Shown in pieces: positions 23,428-31,924 of a stretch of 64,000 bases of DNA; positions within the stretch are counted from its first letter, which is position 1; the number at the start of each line of letters is the position of its first letter. This DNA comes from SIG452 sp045540295 (GTDB lineage: Bacteria > Bacillota > Clostridia > UMGS1840): NCBI GenBank assembly GCA_045540295.1, contig JAZQGY010000013.1, positions 1 through 64,000 of the forward strand. Reading direction: 5' to 3'. Under the pieces are notes generated by a model, which was not told where the DNA came from, ran no database searches, and saw only the letters and a program-made list of their open reading frames with translations. A program made the position numbers and the translations under genes.

Positions 23428-24618
23428 TTAGTCAGTTAAGTTATCGAAGTACCCCTGCACCAAAATCACAGGCGTGCCTTTATCACCGGAACCACTGGTT
23501 AAGTCACAAAGGGAACCGATTAAGTCAGTCAGTCTGCGGGGAGTGGTGCCCTGAGATGCCATGTTTCCTACTAAATTGCTGTCTTTTTCACGAATTGCAT
23601 TTTCGATGGCTTTTTTCAGTTCGTCACCTTTTAAATCTGCAAAATCGTTATCTGCTAAATATTTTAATTTCAGCTCATTGGGAGTGCCTTCCAAACCTTT
23701 GGTGTATGCAGGAGAAACCACCGGGTCAGCCAATTCCCAAATATGACCGACAGGATCTTTAAAAGCGCCGTCACCATACACCATTACTTCAACATTTTTG
23801 CCGGTGCGTTCTTTGAACTGCTTCTGCATACCTTCCACCATTTCAAAGCATTCATGAGGGAATAATTTGATGGTATCTTCGGTAGATTTATTGGAGCCGA
23901 GCAGCCCGTAGTTTTCATTGTAACCGCTTCCGTCAACACTTTTATTTAAGATTTCGTCTAAACCAACCACACATTTTGCACCTGCAGCTTTTAAAATACG
24001 TTTGGTTCTGGCACGGCTATGAATATCGCAGTTTAATACGCAGTCTGCAAAATTTAAAATTGCTCTGGGATCATTTGCCAGCACAATTTCTGCTTCTGCA
24101 CCAACGGAACGGATTAAATCACCGTAATATTGCACATAGTCCACACCGGTAAAAGGATGGGGATTCTGACCAAACAGTTCTCTGTATTTTGCTTCGGTTA
24201 ATACATCGGTATAAGGATTGATCCCTGCTTCATCCAACTGATCCAAGGATACTAAAGCGTTACCCACTTCATCGCTGGGGTAGTTTAACATCAGCACAAC
24301 TTTTTTAGCACCCATTGCAATCCCTTTTAAACAAATTGCAAAACGGTTACGGCTTAAAATAGGGAAAATTACCCCGATGGTGCCGCCACCTAATTTATTT
24401 TTCACGTCTTTTGCAATGGCATCAATATGAGCGTAATTCCCCTGGGAACGTGCAACAACAGATTCCGTTACCGCAACAACATCACGGTCACGAAGGGAAA
24501 ATCCTTCAGCTTCTGCTGCTTCAATCACGCTATTTACCACGATGGACGCAATATCGTCTCCTTCACGGATAATGGGGCAACGAATTCCACGGGAAACAGT
24601 ACCGACTTTTCTTTCCAT
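23428..24618 (-). CDS. Coenzyme F420-0:L-glutamate ligase-like protein (CofE family)
   Basis: A 396-residue protein of the CofE/FbiB ligase superfamily. Its start, with GTVSRGIRCPIIREGDDI, and the DRDVVAVTESVVARSQG segment (about residues 43-59) match the family's metal and nucleotide site. Later, FPILSRNRFAICLKGIA and VYGDGAFKDPVGHIWEL fit the longer Firmicutes form, which exceeds the ~250 residues of archaeal CofE. CofE adds gamma-linked glutamates to F420-0. No other F420 gene is in the window, so this member may act on another substrate. It is divergent from the LysR gene, which may control it. Confidence 0.8.
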   Translation of the reverse strand: MERKVGTVSRGIRCPIIREGDDIASIVVNSVIEAAEAEGFSLRDRDVVAVTESVVARSQGNYAHIDAIAKDVKNKLGGGTIGVIFPILSRNRFAICLKGIAMGAKKVVLMLNYPSDEVGNALVSLDQLDEAGINPYTDVLTEAKYRELFGQNPHPFTGVDYVQYYGDLIRSVGAEAEIVLANDPRAILNFADCVLNCDIHSRARTKRILKAAGAKCVVGLDEILNKSVDGSGYNENYGLLGSNKSTEDTIKLFPHECFEMVEGMQKQFKERTGKNVEVMVYGDGAFKDPVGHIWELADPVVSPAYTKGLEGTPNELKLKYLADNDFADLKGDELKKAIENAIREKDSNLVGNMASQGTTPRRLTDLIGSLCDLTSGSGDKGTPVILVQGYFDNLTD

Positions 24619-24663
24619 AACAATTCTCCTAACTATTCTCTATTTTGTTTCTAAAAAACGTAC

Positions 24664-24692
24664 TTGACAATTTTTACTGTCTTTATTATAAT
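24664..24692 (+). promoter_or_regulatory. SigA-type promoter for the LysR gene
   Basis: Consensus TTGACA (24664-24669) and TATAAT (24687-24692) are separated by 17 nt. They lie in the 134-nt divergent gap with the CofE-like gene, whose own promoter probably overlaps. Confidence 0.8.
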
Positions 24693-24752
24693 ACAATTGA
24701 ACCTATTAGTAAAGCAGATAAAACTTGTATCAGTTATAAGAGGTACTTATCT

Positions 24753-25637
24753 ATGAATACCAAACTTGATTACTATCGTGTGTTTTCTGAAGTGGCACAT
24801 CACGGCTCCTTCTCATTAGCAGCGGAAAAGCTGTATGTGTCTCAGTCTGCCATTTCCCAATGTATCCAGCAGTTGGAAGGCGATTTAAACACTCAGCTGT
24901 TTGTCCGTTCCAGACGGGGCGTTACCCTGACCCGTGAGGGAAAGTTGTTGCTCCCCAAGGTGGAAAACGCACTTTCTTCCATCAACCAGGGAGAAACCCT
25001 TTTAGCACAGCTTCATCATCTTCACGCGGGCTCTCTGATGATTGCTGCAGGAGACACGGTCACTACACATTATTTATTGCCTTACTTAGAAGAATTTCAT
25101 ACCCTTTATCCCGAAATCCGTATTGAGATGACCAATTCCTATTCCGCAAAATTACTGCAGTATGTAAAGGAAGGGAAAGCAGAGCTTGCGTTTGTGAATC
25201 TACCGATTTCAGATGAAGAATTAACGGTGGAACCCTGCCTTACCATCCACGACATATTTGTCTGCGGAGCGGATTTCCCCACAAAAGAATCCTACACCTG
25301 GGAGGAAATGGCAAGTCAAGCATTGATTCTTTTAGAACCAAACTCTACCTCCCGAAAATTTGTGGAGGAAGAATTTAAAAAAGCAAAAATCCCCATGTCT
25401 CCCAAAATTGAAATTGCGGTACACGATTTGTTGATTCGGTTTGCCTCCATTCACTTGGGGGTGTCCTGCGTGGTGAAAGAATTTTCCGAGGAAAGCATTC
25501 AAAACGGTACCGTCCGGGAAATGAATCTGATTCCTCCCCTTCCCTCACGTGCCATCGGTTGTGCTTATCTAAAGCACAATCCCCTGTCCCACGCCGCTCA
25601 AGCCTTTTTGGACCTCATACAAAAGAAAAAAAGCTGA
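24753..25637 (+). CDS. LysR family transcriptional regulator
   Basis: A 294-residue regulator. The N-terminal winged helix-turn-helix (residues 1-60: YYRVFSEVAHHGSFSLAAEKLYVSQSAISQCIQQLE) binds DNA. The C-terminal periplasmic-binding-like domain (about 90-290) binds an effector. ATG 24753 is chosen because AAGAGGTAC precedes it and the helix-turn-helix begins at the usual distance; an upstream frame extension crosses the promoter. Divergent placement next to the CofE-like ligase suggests that gene is the target, the common arrangement for this family. The effector is unknown. Its stop codon lies inside the terminator shared with malQ. Confidence 0.92.
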   Translation: MNTKLDYYRVFSEVAHHGSFSLAAEKLYVSQSAISQCIQQLEGDLNTQLFVRSRRGVTLTREGKLLLPKVENALSSINQGETLLAQLHHLHAGSLMIAAGDTVTTHYLLPYLEEFHTLYPEIRIEMTNSYSAKLLQYVKEGKAELAFVNLPISDEELTVEPCLTIHDIFVCGADFPTKESYTWEEMASQALILLEPNSTSRKFVEEEFKKAKIPMSPKIEIAVHDLLIRFASIHLGVSCVVKEFSEESIQNGTVREMNLIPPLPSRAIGCAYLKHNPLSHAAQAFLDLIQKKKS

Positions 25638-25656
25638 CTTTTCGTCAGCTTTTTTC
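25625..25656. terminator. Bidirectional terminator (LysR / malQ), overlapping the LysR stop
   Basis: AAGCTGAC and GTCAGCTT pair around a TTTTC loop, flanked by A- and T-runs. The left arm encodes the last codons and stop of the LysR gene. Confidence 0.85.
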
Positions 25657-27084
25657 TTATCTTGCATATCGCTTATTCAATTCTTTCCAATAAGACTTAT
25701 CAATGGAATGAAGCTGTTCTTTTGTGATACGGAACTGCCAGTTCCCCTCTGCTTTTCCCGGAGTATTCATACGGGTGTCCGAACCGTAGACAAGTAAGTC
25801 CTGAATGGGCAGAATCGCCCAGTCTGCATGACTTTGCAGAACCGTGCGAATCATACTGTTGCACCCGGCTCCCCAATCCCCCTCATGTCCGCAGTATAAA
25901 AGCATTTGTTTGCGAAGATGGTCAGGTAATTCCCACAAATATCCCAACAAAGTGTTGTTATCGTGGGTGCCGGTATAGGCAACTGAATTTTTGGGATAAT
26001 GATGAGGTTTATGTAAGCTGTCTCCCTCGGATAAAAAGCCGAACTGAAACACTCTCATACCGGGAAAAGTGCTGTCTTTCACCAACTGATGCACTTCGGG
26101 AGTAATATCTCCCAAGTCTTCTGCAATAATCTGAGAATCTCCTGCAGCCTCACGAATGGCACGGATAAAGTCCATACGGGGACCGTCCTTCCAGCTACCT
26201 TCCTTGGCGGTTTTGGCACCGTAGGGTACTGCCCAATAGGATTCAAAAGCACGAAAATGGTCAATGCGAATGGCATCAAACAAGGTTGCCATATGAGAAA
26301 TTCTATCGCACCACCATTGGTAACCGTCTTGTTTCATCTCATCCCAGTCATACAAGGGATTTCCCCAAAGCTGACCGTCTGCACTGAAATAATCAGGCGG
26401 AACTCCTGCCACCAAAAATGGTTTTCCGTCTTCGGAAAGCTGAAATTGGCTACGGTTATCCCACACATCGCAACTATCATAAGACACATAAATGGGAATA
26501 TCTCCAATGATTTTGATTCCACGGTCGTTGGCATATTTTTTAATCTCATGCCATTGGGTAAAAAATTCATACTGAATCATTTCCCAAGCAAAGAGGATAT
26601 CTTCACGAAATTCTTCGGTGGTCCACTCATTCCACGGCAAATGGTTATTTGCTTCTTTTAATGCCATAAAACGGCAAAACGCTTCCAGATGTTTATTTTT
26701 TATAATGAAATTTTCTATTTCCGTTTTGTCTGCTACTCGGGAAGATGCTTTTTTTAAGAGTAAAAACCGTTCTTCCCACAGCCGTTCATATTCTGCCACA
26801 TACGGCGTTTTTTGTTTGGCTGATTCCAGTTCTTCTTTTGTCAGAAGACCTTTCTTTTCCAAAATATTCAAGTCCACAAAATAGGGATTTCCGCCAAAAG
26901 CAGAATACGATTGATAAGGCGAATTAAAACCGTCCGCCATACCAAACGGAAGCACCTGCCAGTATGTAAAACCAGTATCTTTTAAAAATTCAACAAAATG
27001 TTTTGCTTCTTCCCCGAAAGAACCGATTGAGTATTCCCCGGGCAAAGAAGAAATATGCATTAACACACCGCTTTTTCTATCCAT
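25657..27084 (-). CDS. malQ: 4-alpha-glucanotransferase (amylomaltase)
   Basis: A 475-residue GH77 enzyme that transfers maltosyl units between alpha-glucans, in glycogen or starch breakdown. It begins KSGVLMHISSLPGEYSIGSFG. The catalytic residues are in the expected places: nucleophile Asp in AIRIDHFRAFESYW (about 275-288), acid/base Glu in IIAEDLGDITPEV (about 323-335), and Asp in YTGTHDNNTLLGYL (about 373-386). The length is short-form amylomaltase. No glycogen phosphorylase or glgABC gene adjoins it. Confidence 0.96.
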   Translation of the reverse strand: MDRKSGVLMHISSLPGEYSIGSFGEEAKHFVEFLKDTGFTYWQVLPFGMADGFNSPYQSYSAFGGNPYFVDLNILEKKGLLTKEELESAKQKTPYVAEYERLWEERFLLLKKASSRVADKTEIENFIIKNKHLEAFCRFMALKEANNHLPWNEWTTEEFREDILFAWEMIQYEFFTQWHEIKKYANDRGIKIIGDIPIYVSYDSCDVWDNRSQFQLSEDGKPFLVAGVPPDYFSADGQLWGNPLYDWDEMKQDGYQWWCDRISHMATLFDAIRIDHFRAFESYWAVPYGAKTAKEGSWKDGPRMDFIRAIREAAGDSQIIAEDLGDITPEVHQLVKDSTFPGMRVFQFGFLSEGDSLHKPHHYPKNSVAYTGTHDNNTLLGYLWELPDHLRKQMLLYCGHEGDWGAGCNSMIRTVLQSHADWAILPIQDLLVYGSDTRMNTPGKAEGNWQFRITKEQLHSIDKSYWKELNKRYAR

Positions 27085-27171
27085 ACTATAATTCCTTTAT
27101 CTATAAGATATAAAGCATTATACCATACCTTTTTAAAAGATGCAAGAGGAATGTTAATTTCCTTAAGATAT

Positions 27172-27371
27172 AAAAAAGAACACCTTGCGGTGCTCTTTTT
27201 GGTGGGCCTTCGGGGACACAGTCGCTTTGCGCCTTGTCTGCTCGGTTACCCAAAGGCTCCGCCTTTCGGTACCAACCTTCGCACCACTCTCCTAAAAACA
27301 GTCCCCCGGACTGTTTTCCTGACGGCTCGTGCCCTCTCAGTGTTCGAGTCCCCGAAAGTTTTGTAAAAAAA
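27172..27371. repeat. tRNA-adjacent element: 46-bp duplication of terminator plus tRNA 3' end, flanking a two-hairpin insert
   Basis: A 46-bp segment is repeated perfectly at 27172-27217 and 27368-27413. It holds the tRNA terminator and the last ~20 nt of the tRNA. The ~150 bp between has terminal inverted repeats CTTCGGGGAC (27208-27217) and GTCCCCGAAAG (27348-27358) and a T-arm-like GTTCGAGTCC in the opposite orientation. Two inner hairpins are present: AAAGGC-TCC-GCCTTT (27252-27266) and a perfect 10-bp AAAACAGTCC-CCC-GGACTGTTTT (27295-27317). No reading frame here looks real. Confidence 0.8.
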
Positions 27372-27395
27372 AAGAACACCTTGCGGTGCTCTTTT
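27366..27395 (-). terminator. Terminator of tRNA-Ile2
   Basis: On the minus strand AGAGCACC-GCAA-GGTGTTCT with a T9 run begins immediately after the encoded CCA. Confidence 0.85.
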
Positions 27396-27472
27396 TGGTG
27401 GGCCTTCGGGGACTCGAACCCAGGACCGACCGGTTATGAGCCGGGAGCTCTAACCAACTGAGCTAAAGGCCC
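27396..27472 (-). tRNA. tRNA with CAT anticodon, most like tRNA-Ile2 (lysidine type)
   Basis: The 77-nt gene includes an encoded CCA. The acceptor stem GGGCCTT / AAGGCCC pairs perfectly. The D arm (TAGCTCAGTTGGTTAGAGC), anticodon arm (CGGCTCATAACCG core) and T arm (GGTTCGAGTCC) are all present. The CTTTAGCTCAGTTGGTTAGAGC and CGGCTCATAACCG blocks match the B. subtilis tRNA-Ile(CAU) type, in which TilS makes lysidine at C34, better than elongator Met. The Met alternative cannot be excluded by eye. Confidence 0.9.
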
Positions 27473-27508
27473 TTATGTTTGAAATGTTTCCCATAAGGAT
27501 ACCAAGAA

Positions 27509-27537
27509 AGTATACCAAAAAAGCAGGTCTTTGTCAA
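27509..27537 (-). promoter_or_regulatory. Promoter of tRNA-Ile2
   Basis: On the minus strand TTGACA and TATACT have a 17-nt spacer, 37 nt before the tRNA 5' end. Confidence 0.75.
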
Positions 27538-27648
27538 TAGTTTTTCAGAAATTAAAGAAAGCATCTCCGAAATTTTCCAAATCGGGTATAACTGCATCTG
27601 TTCAGGCAAAACTATAGTAGAAATACCGAAAGGAAAGGAGTTTTTTTG

Positions 27649-28707
27649 ATGAAAGGTTATGCTATGATTAAAATTGGGGAAACCGGCTGGATTGAAAAGG
27701 AAAAGCCAACCTGTGGCCCCTTAGATGCCATTGTTCGCCCCATTTGTATTGCTCCCTGCACCTCAGATATTCATACTGTCTGGTCAGGAGCAATCGGCGA
27801 TCGTCATAATATGATTTTAGGTCACGAAGCGGTTGGTGTGGTGGATACAGTAGGCGAACTGGTACACGATTTCAAACCCGGCGACAAGGTGATTGTGCCT
27901 GCAATTACTCCCGATTGGGGAACCTTATTCTCTCAGGCAGGTGTTCCTATGCATTCCACCGGGATGCTTTCCGGCTGGAAGTTTTCCAATTTTAAAGACG
28001 GTGTGTTCGCCGAATATTTTCATGTGAATGAAGCGGACGCCAATTTAGCGTTATTGCCTGAAGGAGTTGATCCGGTGGCTGCCTGTATGTTACCTGATAT
28101 GGTAGTAACCGGCTTCCACGGTGCAGAGCTTTGCGACATTGAATTCGGTGACACGGTTTGCGTCATCGGAATTGGTCCTGTTGGCTTGATGAGTGTGGCA
28201 GGTGCCAACAAAAGAGGGGCCGCTCGCATCTTTGCCGTGGGGTCCCGTCCCAACTGTGTGGAAGCAGCAAAATACTACGGTGCAACCGACATCGTCAACT
28301 ACCGTGAAGGTGACATTGTGGAACAAATTCTCAAAAAGACAGGCGGCAGAGGGGTTGACAGAGTTATCATTGCCGGCGGGGATAACAGCACCTTTGACCA
28401 GGCAATCCGGATTCTCCGCCCGGGTGGTTCTATCGGAAATGTGAACTATCTTGGCGAGGGTGACACCATTTCCATTCCCAGAGTAGAATGGGGTGTCGGA
28501 ATGGGACATAAAAAAATCAATGGCGGTTTAACTCCCGGCGGACGACTGAAAATGGAAAAAATGGCATCTTTATTAGCCACCGGAAAACTGGATACTTCCC
28601 GATTAGTAACTCACGTATTCGAAGGATTTGATAAAATTGAAGAAGCTTTGCTCTTAATGAAAAATAAGCCTGCGGATTTAATCAAGCCCGTGGTAAAAAT
28701 ATCATAA
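27649..28707 (+). CDS. NADP-dependent secondary alcohol dehydrogenase (isopropanol dehydrogenase type)
   Basis: A 352-residue medium-chain zinc dehydrogenase that closely resembles the Clostridium beijerinckii secondary alcohol dehydrogenase (351 residues). Shared features are MKGYAM at the start, PCTSDIHTVWSGAIGDRHNMILGHEAVG (zinc ligands Cys37, His59, Glu60), PDWGTL, GWKFSNFKDGVFAEYFHVN and an Asp ligand near 150 in LPDM. The NADP-binding GSRPNCVEAAKYYGATD has the Ser and Arg that select NADPH. It reduces acetone, 2-butanone or similar ketones reversibly. ATG 27649 is used; the TTG directly before it is less likely. It is a single-gene unit ending in a terminator. Confidence 0.94.
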   Translation: MKGYAMIKIGETGWIEKEKPTCGPLDAIVRPICIAPCTSDIHTVWSGAIGDRHNMILGHEAVGVVDTVGELVHDFKPGDKVIVPAITPDWGTLFSQAGVPMHSTGMLSGWKFSNFKDGVFAEYFHVNEADANLALLPEGVDPVAACMLPDMVVTGFHGAELCDIEFGDTVCVIGIGPVGLMSVAGANKRGAARIFAVGSRPNCVEAAKYYGATDIVNYREGDIVEQILKKTGGRGVDRVIIAGGDNSTFDQAIRILRPGGSIGNVNYLGEGDTISIPRVEWGVGMGHKKINGGLTPGGRLKMEKMASLLATGKLDTSRLVTHVFEGFDKIEEALLLMKNKPADLIKPVVKIS

Positions 28708-28737
28708 AAAAAAGCGGTGAAATCACCGCTTTTTTTA
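28706..28737. terminator. Bidirectional terminator (alcohol dehydrogenase / helicase)
   Basis: AAGCGGTGA and TCACCGCTT pair around AA, with A- and T-runs. The right side overlaps the helicase stop codon. Confidence 0.87.
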
Positions 28738-30408
28738 TTTTCGAAATTCTCGCTGATTCTTCGCTTCTCGTTTTCCGGAGTTTCCGGTTTTCTTTGCACC
28801 TTTCGGGTTCTTTTGGGTTGCCTGTGCTTTCTCCACAAATATCTCCCGACCACGGTAGCTTAAATCTTTTAGTGCTTCCAGCACCCCGTCTGCTTTGTCG
28901 GCAGGAACTTCAAAAAAAGAATACTTATCAAAAATATCCACTGCTCCAACGTCGCTTCCTTGCACAGAAGTGTTGGATGCAACCAATTCCACAATATGCC
29001 TGGGACGGATTTTATCCAAAGAACCCAGACCGATAAACAGTCTTGCCATTCCCTGCTGAGCTCCTGTTTTTTTGCTGACCTCACGGGTTTCTTTAGGCTT
29101 TTTATCCACTTTTTTCTCCTCAGTCAGCATACAAAGAAGTGCTGCAGAAAGCTCTGTTGCGGTCAGCTTTCCTTCTCCAACAATTTTTTGTGAAATTTCT
29201 AAATACCTATTAAAATTGGGATTTTTCGTCACAGCAATCGCCTTTTGAACAGTTTTATCGGCTCTTGCCTCCAATACATCTGCTTCTGCAGGTGTTTTAT
29301 AGGGTTCAATATGGGATTTTGTGTACTTCATAATGTCCTTTAGTTTGAACATTTCTTTTCCTGCCACAAACGTATATGCAACACCTTTGTGATCCGCTCT
29401 GCCTGTCCGACCGATACGGTGAACATAGTATTCCTCAAACTGAGGCACATCAAAATTGAAAACCGCCTCCACATTATCCACATCAATACCACGGGCAGCA
29501 ATGTCTGTTGCCACTAAGATTTCAGTTTTCCCGGATTTAAAACGGCTCATTACCCGATCTCGCTCCGGCTGTTTCATATCCCCGTGAAGCATTTCGGCAG
29601 GATAACCGCGTTCAATCAGTTCTTCTGTCACTTCCGAGGTTTTCTTTTTGGTATTGCAGAATACCAGAGACAGACCGTAACCGTGCAAATCCAATAATCG
29701 GCTTAAGGCATCCAGCTTTTTGGGTCCTTTTACTTCCAGATAGTACTCTGACACATTGGAAACTGTCAACACTTCCCCGGTTACTTTGACAAATACCCGA
29801 TCTTTTTTCTGATAACTTTGGGCAATTTCTTTGATTTCTGCAGGCATGGTTGCCGAAAACAGAACGGTCTGGCGAGTGGTAGGCGCTGTTTCTAAAATCG
29901 TTTCAATATCATCACGAAAGCCCATATTAAGCATTTCGTCTGCCTCGTCTAATACCAAATAGGAAAGATTCACCAGTCGTACACTTCGTCTGCGTAAGTG
30001 ATCCATCAGTCTGCCCGGCGTTGCCACAATCACATGAGGACGTTTTTTTAAATCATGAAGCTGACGTTCAATGGGCTGTCCGCCATACAAAGAGGAAATG
30101 CGAATCCCCTTCTGATAGCGGGACAGTTTCCCCAATTCTTCTGCTATTTGTATGACCAACTCACGGGTAGGACAAAGCACCAATGCCTGCACCGTTTCCT
30201 CATCGGGAATAATTTTTTCCAAAACCGGCACGCCAAAAGCACAGGTTTTTCCGGTTCCTGTGGGCGCTTGTGCCACAAGATCATATCCCTCTAAAATAGG
30301 AAACAGACTTTCCTGCTGAATGGGCGTGGTTTTTAGAAATCCCATCTGTGCAATTCCTTGTTTTAAAGCATCACAAATGGGGAGTTGTTCAAATAATAAG
30401 GCTTCCAT
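28735..30408 (-). CDS. DEAD-box RNA helicase with DbpA-type RNA-binding domain
   Basis: A 557-residue DEAD-box protein. The Q motif (GFLKTTPIQQ), AQAPTGTGKT (motif I, about residue 45), PTRELVIQ (Ia), DEAD (VLDEADEML, about 147), SAT (III) and HRIGRTGRA (VI, about 321-329) are all present. A helical linker follows. The C-terminal DbpA domain (about 455-530, RLFIGLGSLDKIRP...VDIFDKYSFFEVP) binds structured RNA, and a basic tail completes it. Such proteins (CshA/DeaD/DbpA) act in ribosome assembly and RNA decay, often in the cold. ATG 30406-30408 follows GAGGTACATT. Confidence 0.94.
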   Translation of the reverse strand: MEALLFEQLPICDALKQGIAQMGFLKTTPIQQESLFPILEGYDLVAQAPTGTGKTCAFGVPVLEKIIPDEETVQALVLCPTRELVIQIAEELGKLSRYQKGIRISSLYGGQPIERQLHDLKKRPHVIVATPGRLMDHLRRRSVRLVNLSYLVLDEADEMLNMGFRDDIETILETAPTTRQTVLFSATMPAEIKEIAQSYQKKDRVFVKVTGEVLTVSNVSEYYLEVKGPKKLDALSRLLDLHGYGLSLVFCNTKKKTSEVTEELIERGYPAEMLHGDMKQPERDRVMSRFKSGKTEILVATDIAARGIDVDNVEAVFNFDVPQFEEYYVHRIGRTGRADHKGVAYTFVAGKEMFKLKDIMKYTKSHIEPYKTPAEADVLEARADKTVQKAIAVTKNPNFNRYLEISQKIVGEGKLTATELSAALLCMLTEEKKVDKKPKETREVSKKTGAQQGMARLFIGLGSLDKIRPRHIVELVASNTSVQGSDVGAVDIFDKYSFFEVPADKADGVLEALKDLSYRGREIFVEKAQATQKNPKGAKKTGNSGKREAKNQREFRK

Positions 30409-30483
30409 AATGTACCTCGAATCATAATCAGTTTGATACAAAAATATTATATAAAATAATCAGATTACTGTCAAGTAAAACTG

Positions 30484-30511
30484 AAAAAAGACACCCATTG
30501 GGTGTCTTTTT
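30484..30511 (-). terminator. Terminator of tRNA-Val
   Basis: On the minus strand AAAGACACCC-AAT-GGGTGTCTTT with a short T-run lies just past the CCA end. Confidence 0.8.
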
Positions 30512-30513
30512 CG

Positions 30514-30589
30514 TGGTGGGAACAATAGGGCTCGAACCTATGACCCTCTGCTTGTAAGGCAGATGCTCTCCCAGCTGAGCTATGCTCCC
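30514..30589 (-). tRNA. tRNA-Val (anticodon TAC)
   Basis: The 76-nt gene has an encoded CCA. Acceptor stem GGGAGCA pairs with TGTTCCC, the anticodon loop is CTTACAA, and the T arm ATAGGTTCGAGCCCTAT is perfect. Confidence 0.95.
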
Positions 30590-30621
30590 ATATTCGGTTT
30601 TGCTCTCATCAAGCAAGGGCT

Positions 30622-30650
30622 ATTATATCAAATGAATTTCAATTTGTCAA
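30622..30650 (-). promoter_or_regulatory. Promoter of tRNA-Val
   Basis: On the minus strand perfect TTGACA and TATAAT are separated by 17 nt, 33 nt before the tRNA. The remaining gap up to 30731 is AT-rich and shows nothing further. Confidence 0.82.
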
Positions 30651-30731
30651 TACTTTTTTTAGATTTTTTTTAAAAAATATGTAAAGTTGAAAAAAGTACC
30701 AAAATAAATGATGTAGTTTTTGTGAAAATAA

Positions 30732-30761
30732 TTGACGAACTGAAAAATTCCGTGATATAAT
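30732..30761 (+). promoter_or_regulatory. Promoter of the TolC-like/adaptor/RND operon
   Basis: TTGACG (30732-30737) and TATAAT (30756-30761) with an 18-nt spacer lie 44 nt before the first ATG. No regulator gene adjoins the operon. Confidence 0.65.
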
Positions 30762-30804
30762 GAAAAACCAACCGCGGAAAAATGATACAGAAAGGAAGTA
30801 TCTT

Positions 30805-31902
30805 ATGATAAAAAAAATTTTTGCACTGATTACGGTGGCTGTTATGGTTCTTTCTGTCCCCTGCTATGCAGAAGAACCCACCGCTCCCTCCATGTATATT
30901 CTGACCTTGGAAGAAGCCATCCATATGGCGCTTACCAACAGTCAGCAACTGGTAGCATGCGAGGTAAAAAAAGATGCGGCAGAGACTTCTTTATCGGTAG
31001 CCAAAACCGAGCAGCGCAATGCCAAGAAATCACCTTTTGTGGTAAATGAACTGATTTATGTGAAAAACGGCTATGCCGTTGCAGCGCAAGAAATGCAAAT
31101 CCGTTTGGCAGACGCAGAGTATCAGCAAATCAAAAACCGTATTTCCTATCAGGTTACTGAAAAATACTATACCATCAAATTGGCAGAACAGTTAGTTGCA
31201 ATTCACCAAAACGGTGTAGAAATGGCAAAAGAAAATCAGCAAATCGTGTCCACGCAGTTCAGTCTCGGAATGGTTTCGGAATTAGAAGTTGCCAATGCAG
31301 AAATCCAAGTCAAACGAACCGCTTTGGCATTGGAAGATGCCCTCAGAAATCTGGCACTGGCAAAAGAGGATTTTAAAATTGCCTTAGGTATTGACGGTGC
31401 TTGCGATTTTTCCCTGACGGATATCATTACCTCAGAAGAATATCAGCCGGAGGTTGCAACCGACATTCCCAAAGCTTTACAAACACGTTACGATGTGCTG
31501 GCATTAAAAGAACTGGCAATGCTTGACGAATTATATTTCACCATTACCCAGAAAATCACCGCAGAAAACACTGCAGATTACAAAAATGCGGAAAGCACAT
31601 ATCTGCAAAGCAAATATAACTACGATTCCAACTCCCGCTTAATCGGCCTTTCCATTCAAGCATCCGGCAATAATATCGCCTCCACCAAAGGAAACCTGGA
31701 AATTGCAGAAATGGCACTGAATGTGAAACAACGGGAATATGATACTGCCAAACTGAAGTTTGAAATGGGCATGATTACCAATTTGGAACTGGTAAAAGTG
31801 CAGACCGAGTTGCTTTCGGCCCAAACAGAGCTGGAAAGTGCCAAACTTTCCTATAAGCTGGCGGTGGAAAAATATCAGTACGAAATTACATACGGTGTAT
31901 AA
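30805..31902 (+). CDS. TolC family protein (RND export operon, first gene)
   Basis: A 365-residue exported protein with a signal peptide (residues 1-22, ending PCYAEE). Two TolC-type repeats of long coiled helices follow: LTLEEAIHMALTNSQQLVAC, later GMVSELEVANAEIQVKRTALALEDALRNLALAKEDFKIALG, and the second copy GMITNLELVKVQTELLSAQTELESAKLSYKLAVEKYQYE. In Gram-negatives TolC forms the outer-membrane channel. This copy is shorter than the usual 420-480 residues and may lack the beta-barrel insertions. The ATG 30805 has AGAAAGGAAG upstream. The gap to the adaptor gene is 22 nt. Confidence 0.82.
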   Translation: MIKKIFALITVAVMVLSVPCYAEEPTAPSMYILTLEEAIHMALTNSQQLVACEVKKDAAETSLSVAKTEQRNAKKSPFVVNELIYVKNGYAVAAQEMQIRLADAEYQQIKNRISYQVTEKYYTIKLAEQLVAIHQNGVEMAKENQQIVSTQFSLGMVSELEVANAEIQVKRTALALEDALRNLALAKEDFKIALGIDGACDFSLTDIITSEEYQPEVATDIPKALQTRYDVLALKELAMLDELYFTITQKITAENTADYKNAESTYLQSKYNYDSNSRLIGLSIQASGNNIASTKGNLEIAEMALNVKQREYDTAKLKFEMGMITNLELVKVQTELLSAQTELESAKLSYKLAVEKYQYEITYGV

Positions 31903-31924
31903 GAAAGCGAGGAACAATAACACT

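Noticed and set aside
23018..23431. Long reading frames on both strands across the 120-bp repeat array (137 and 115 aa)
   Set aside because: 120 is a multiple of 3, so one repeat frame stays open through all copies on both strands. There is no ribosome binding site, and the protein would just be the repeat translated three times.
27101..27379. Frames across the tRNA-adjacent insert
   Set aside because: They read through terminator hairpins and a tRNA fragment and have no family resemblance.
27172..27413. Prophage or integrative element attachment site at the tRNA
   Set aside because: The 46-bp direct repeats look like att sites, but only ~150 bp lie between them and there is no integrase or other cargo gene.
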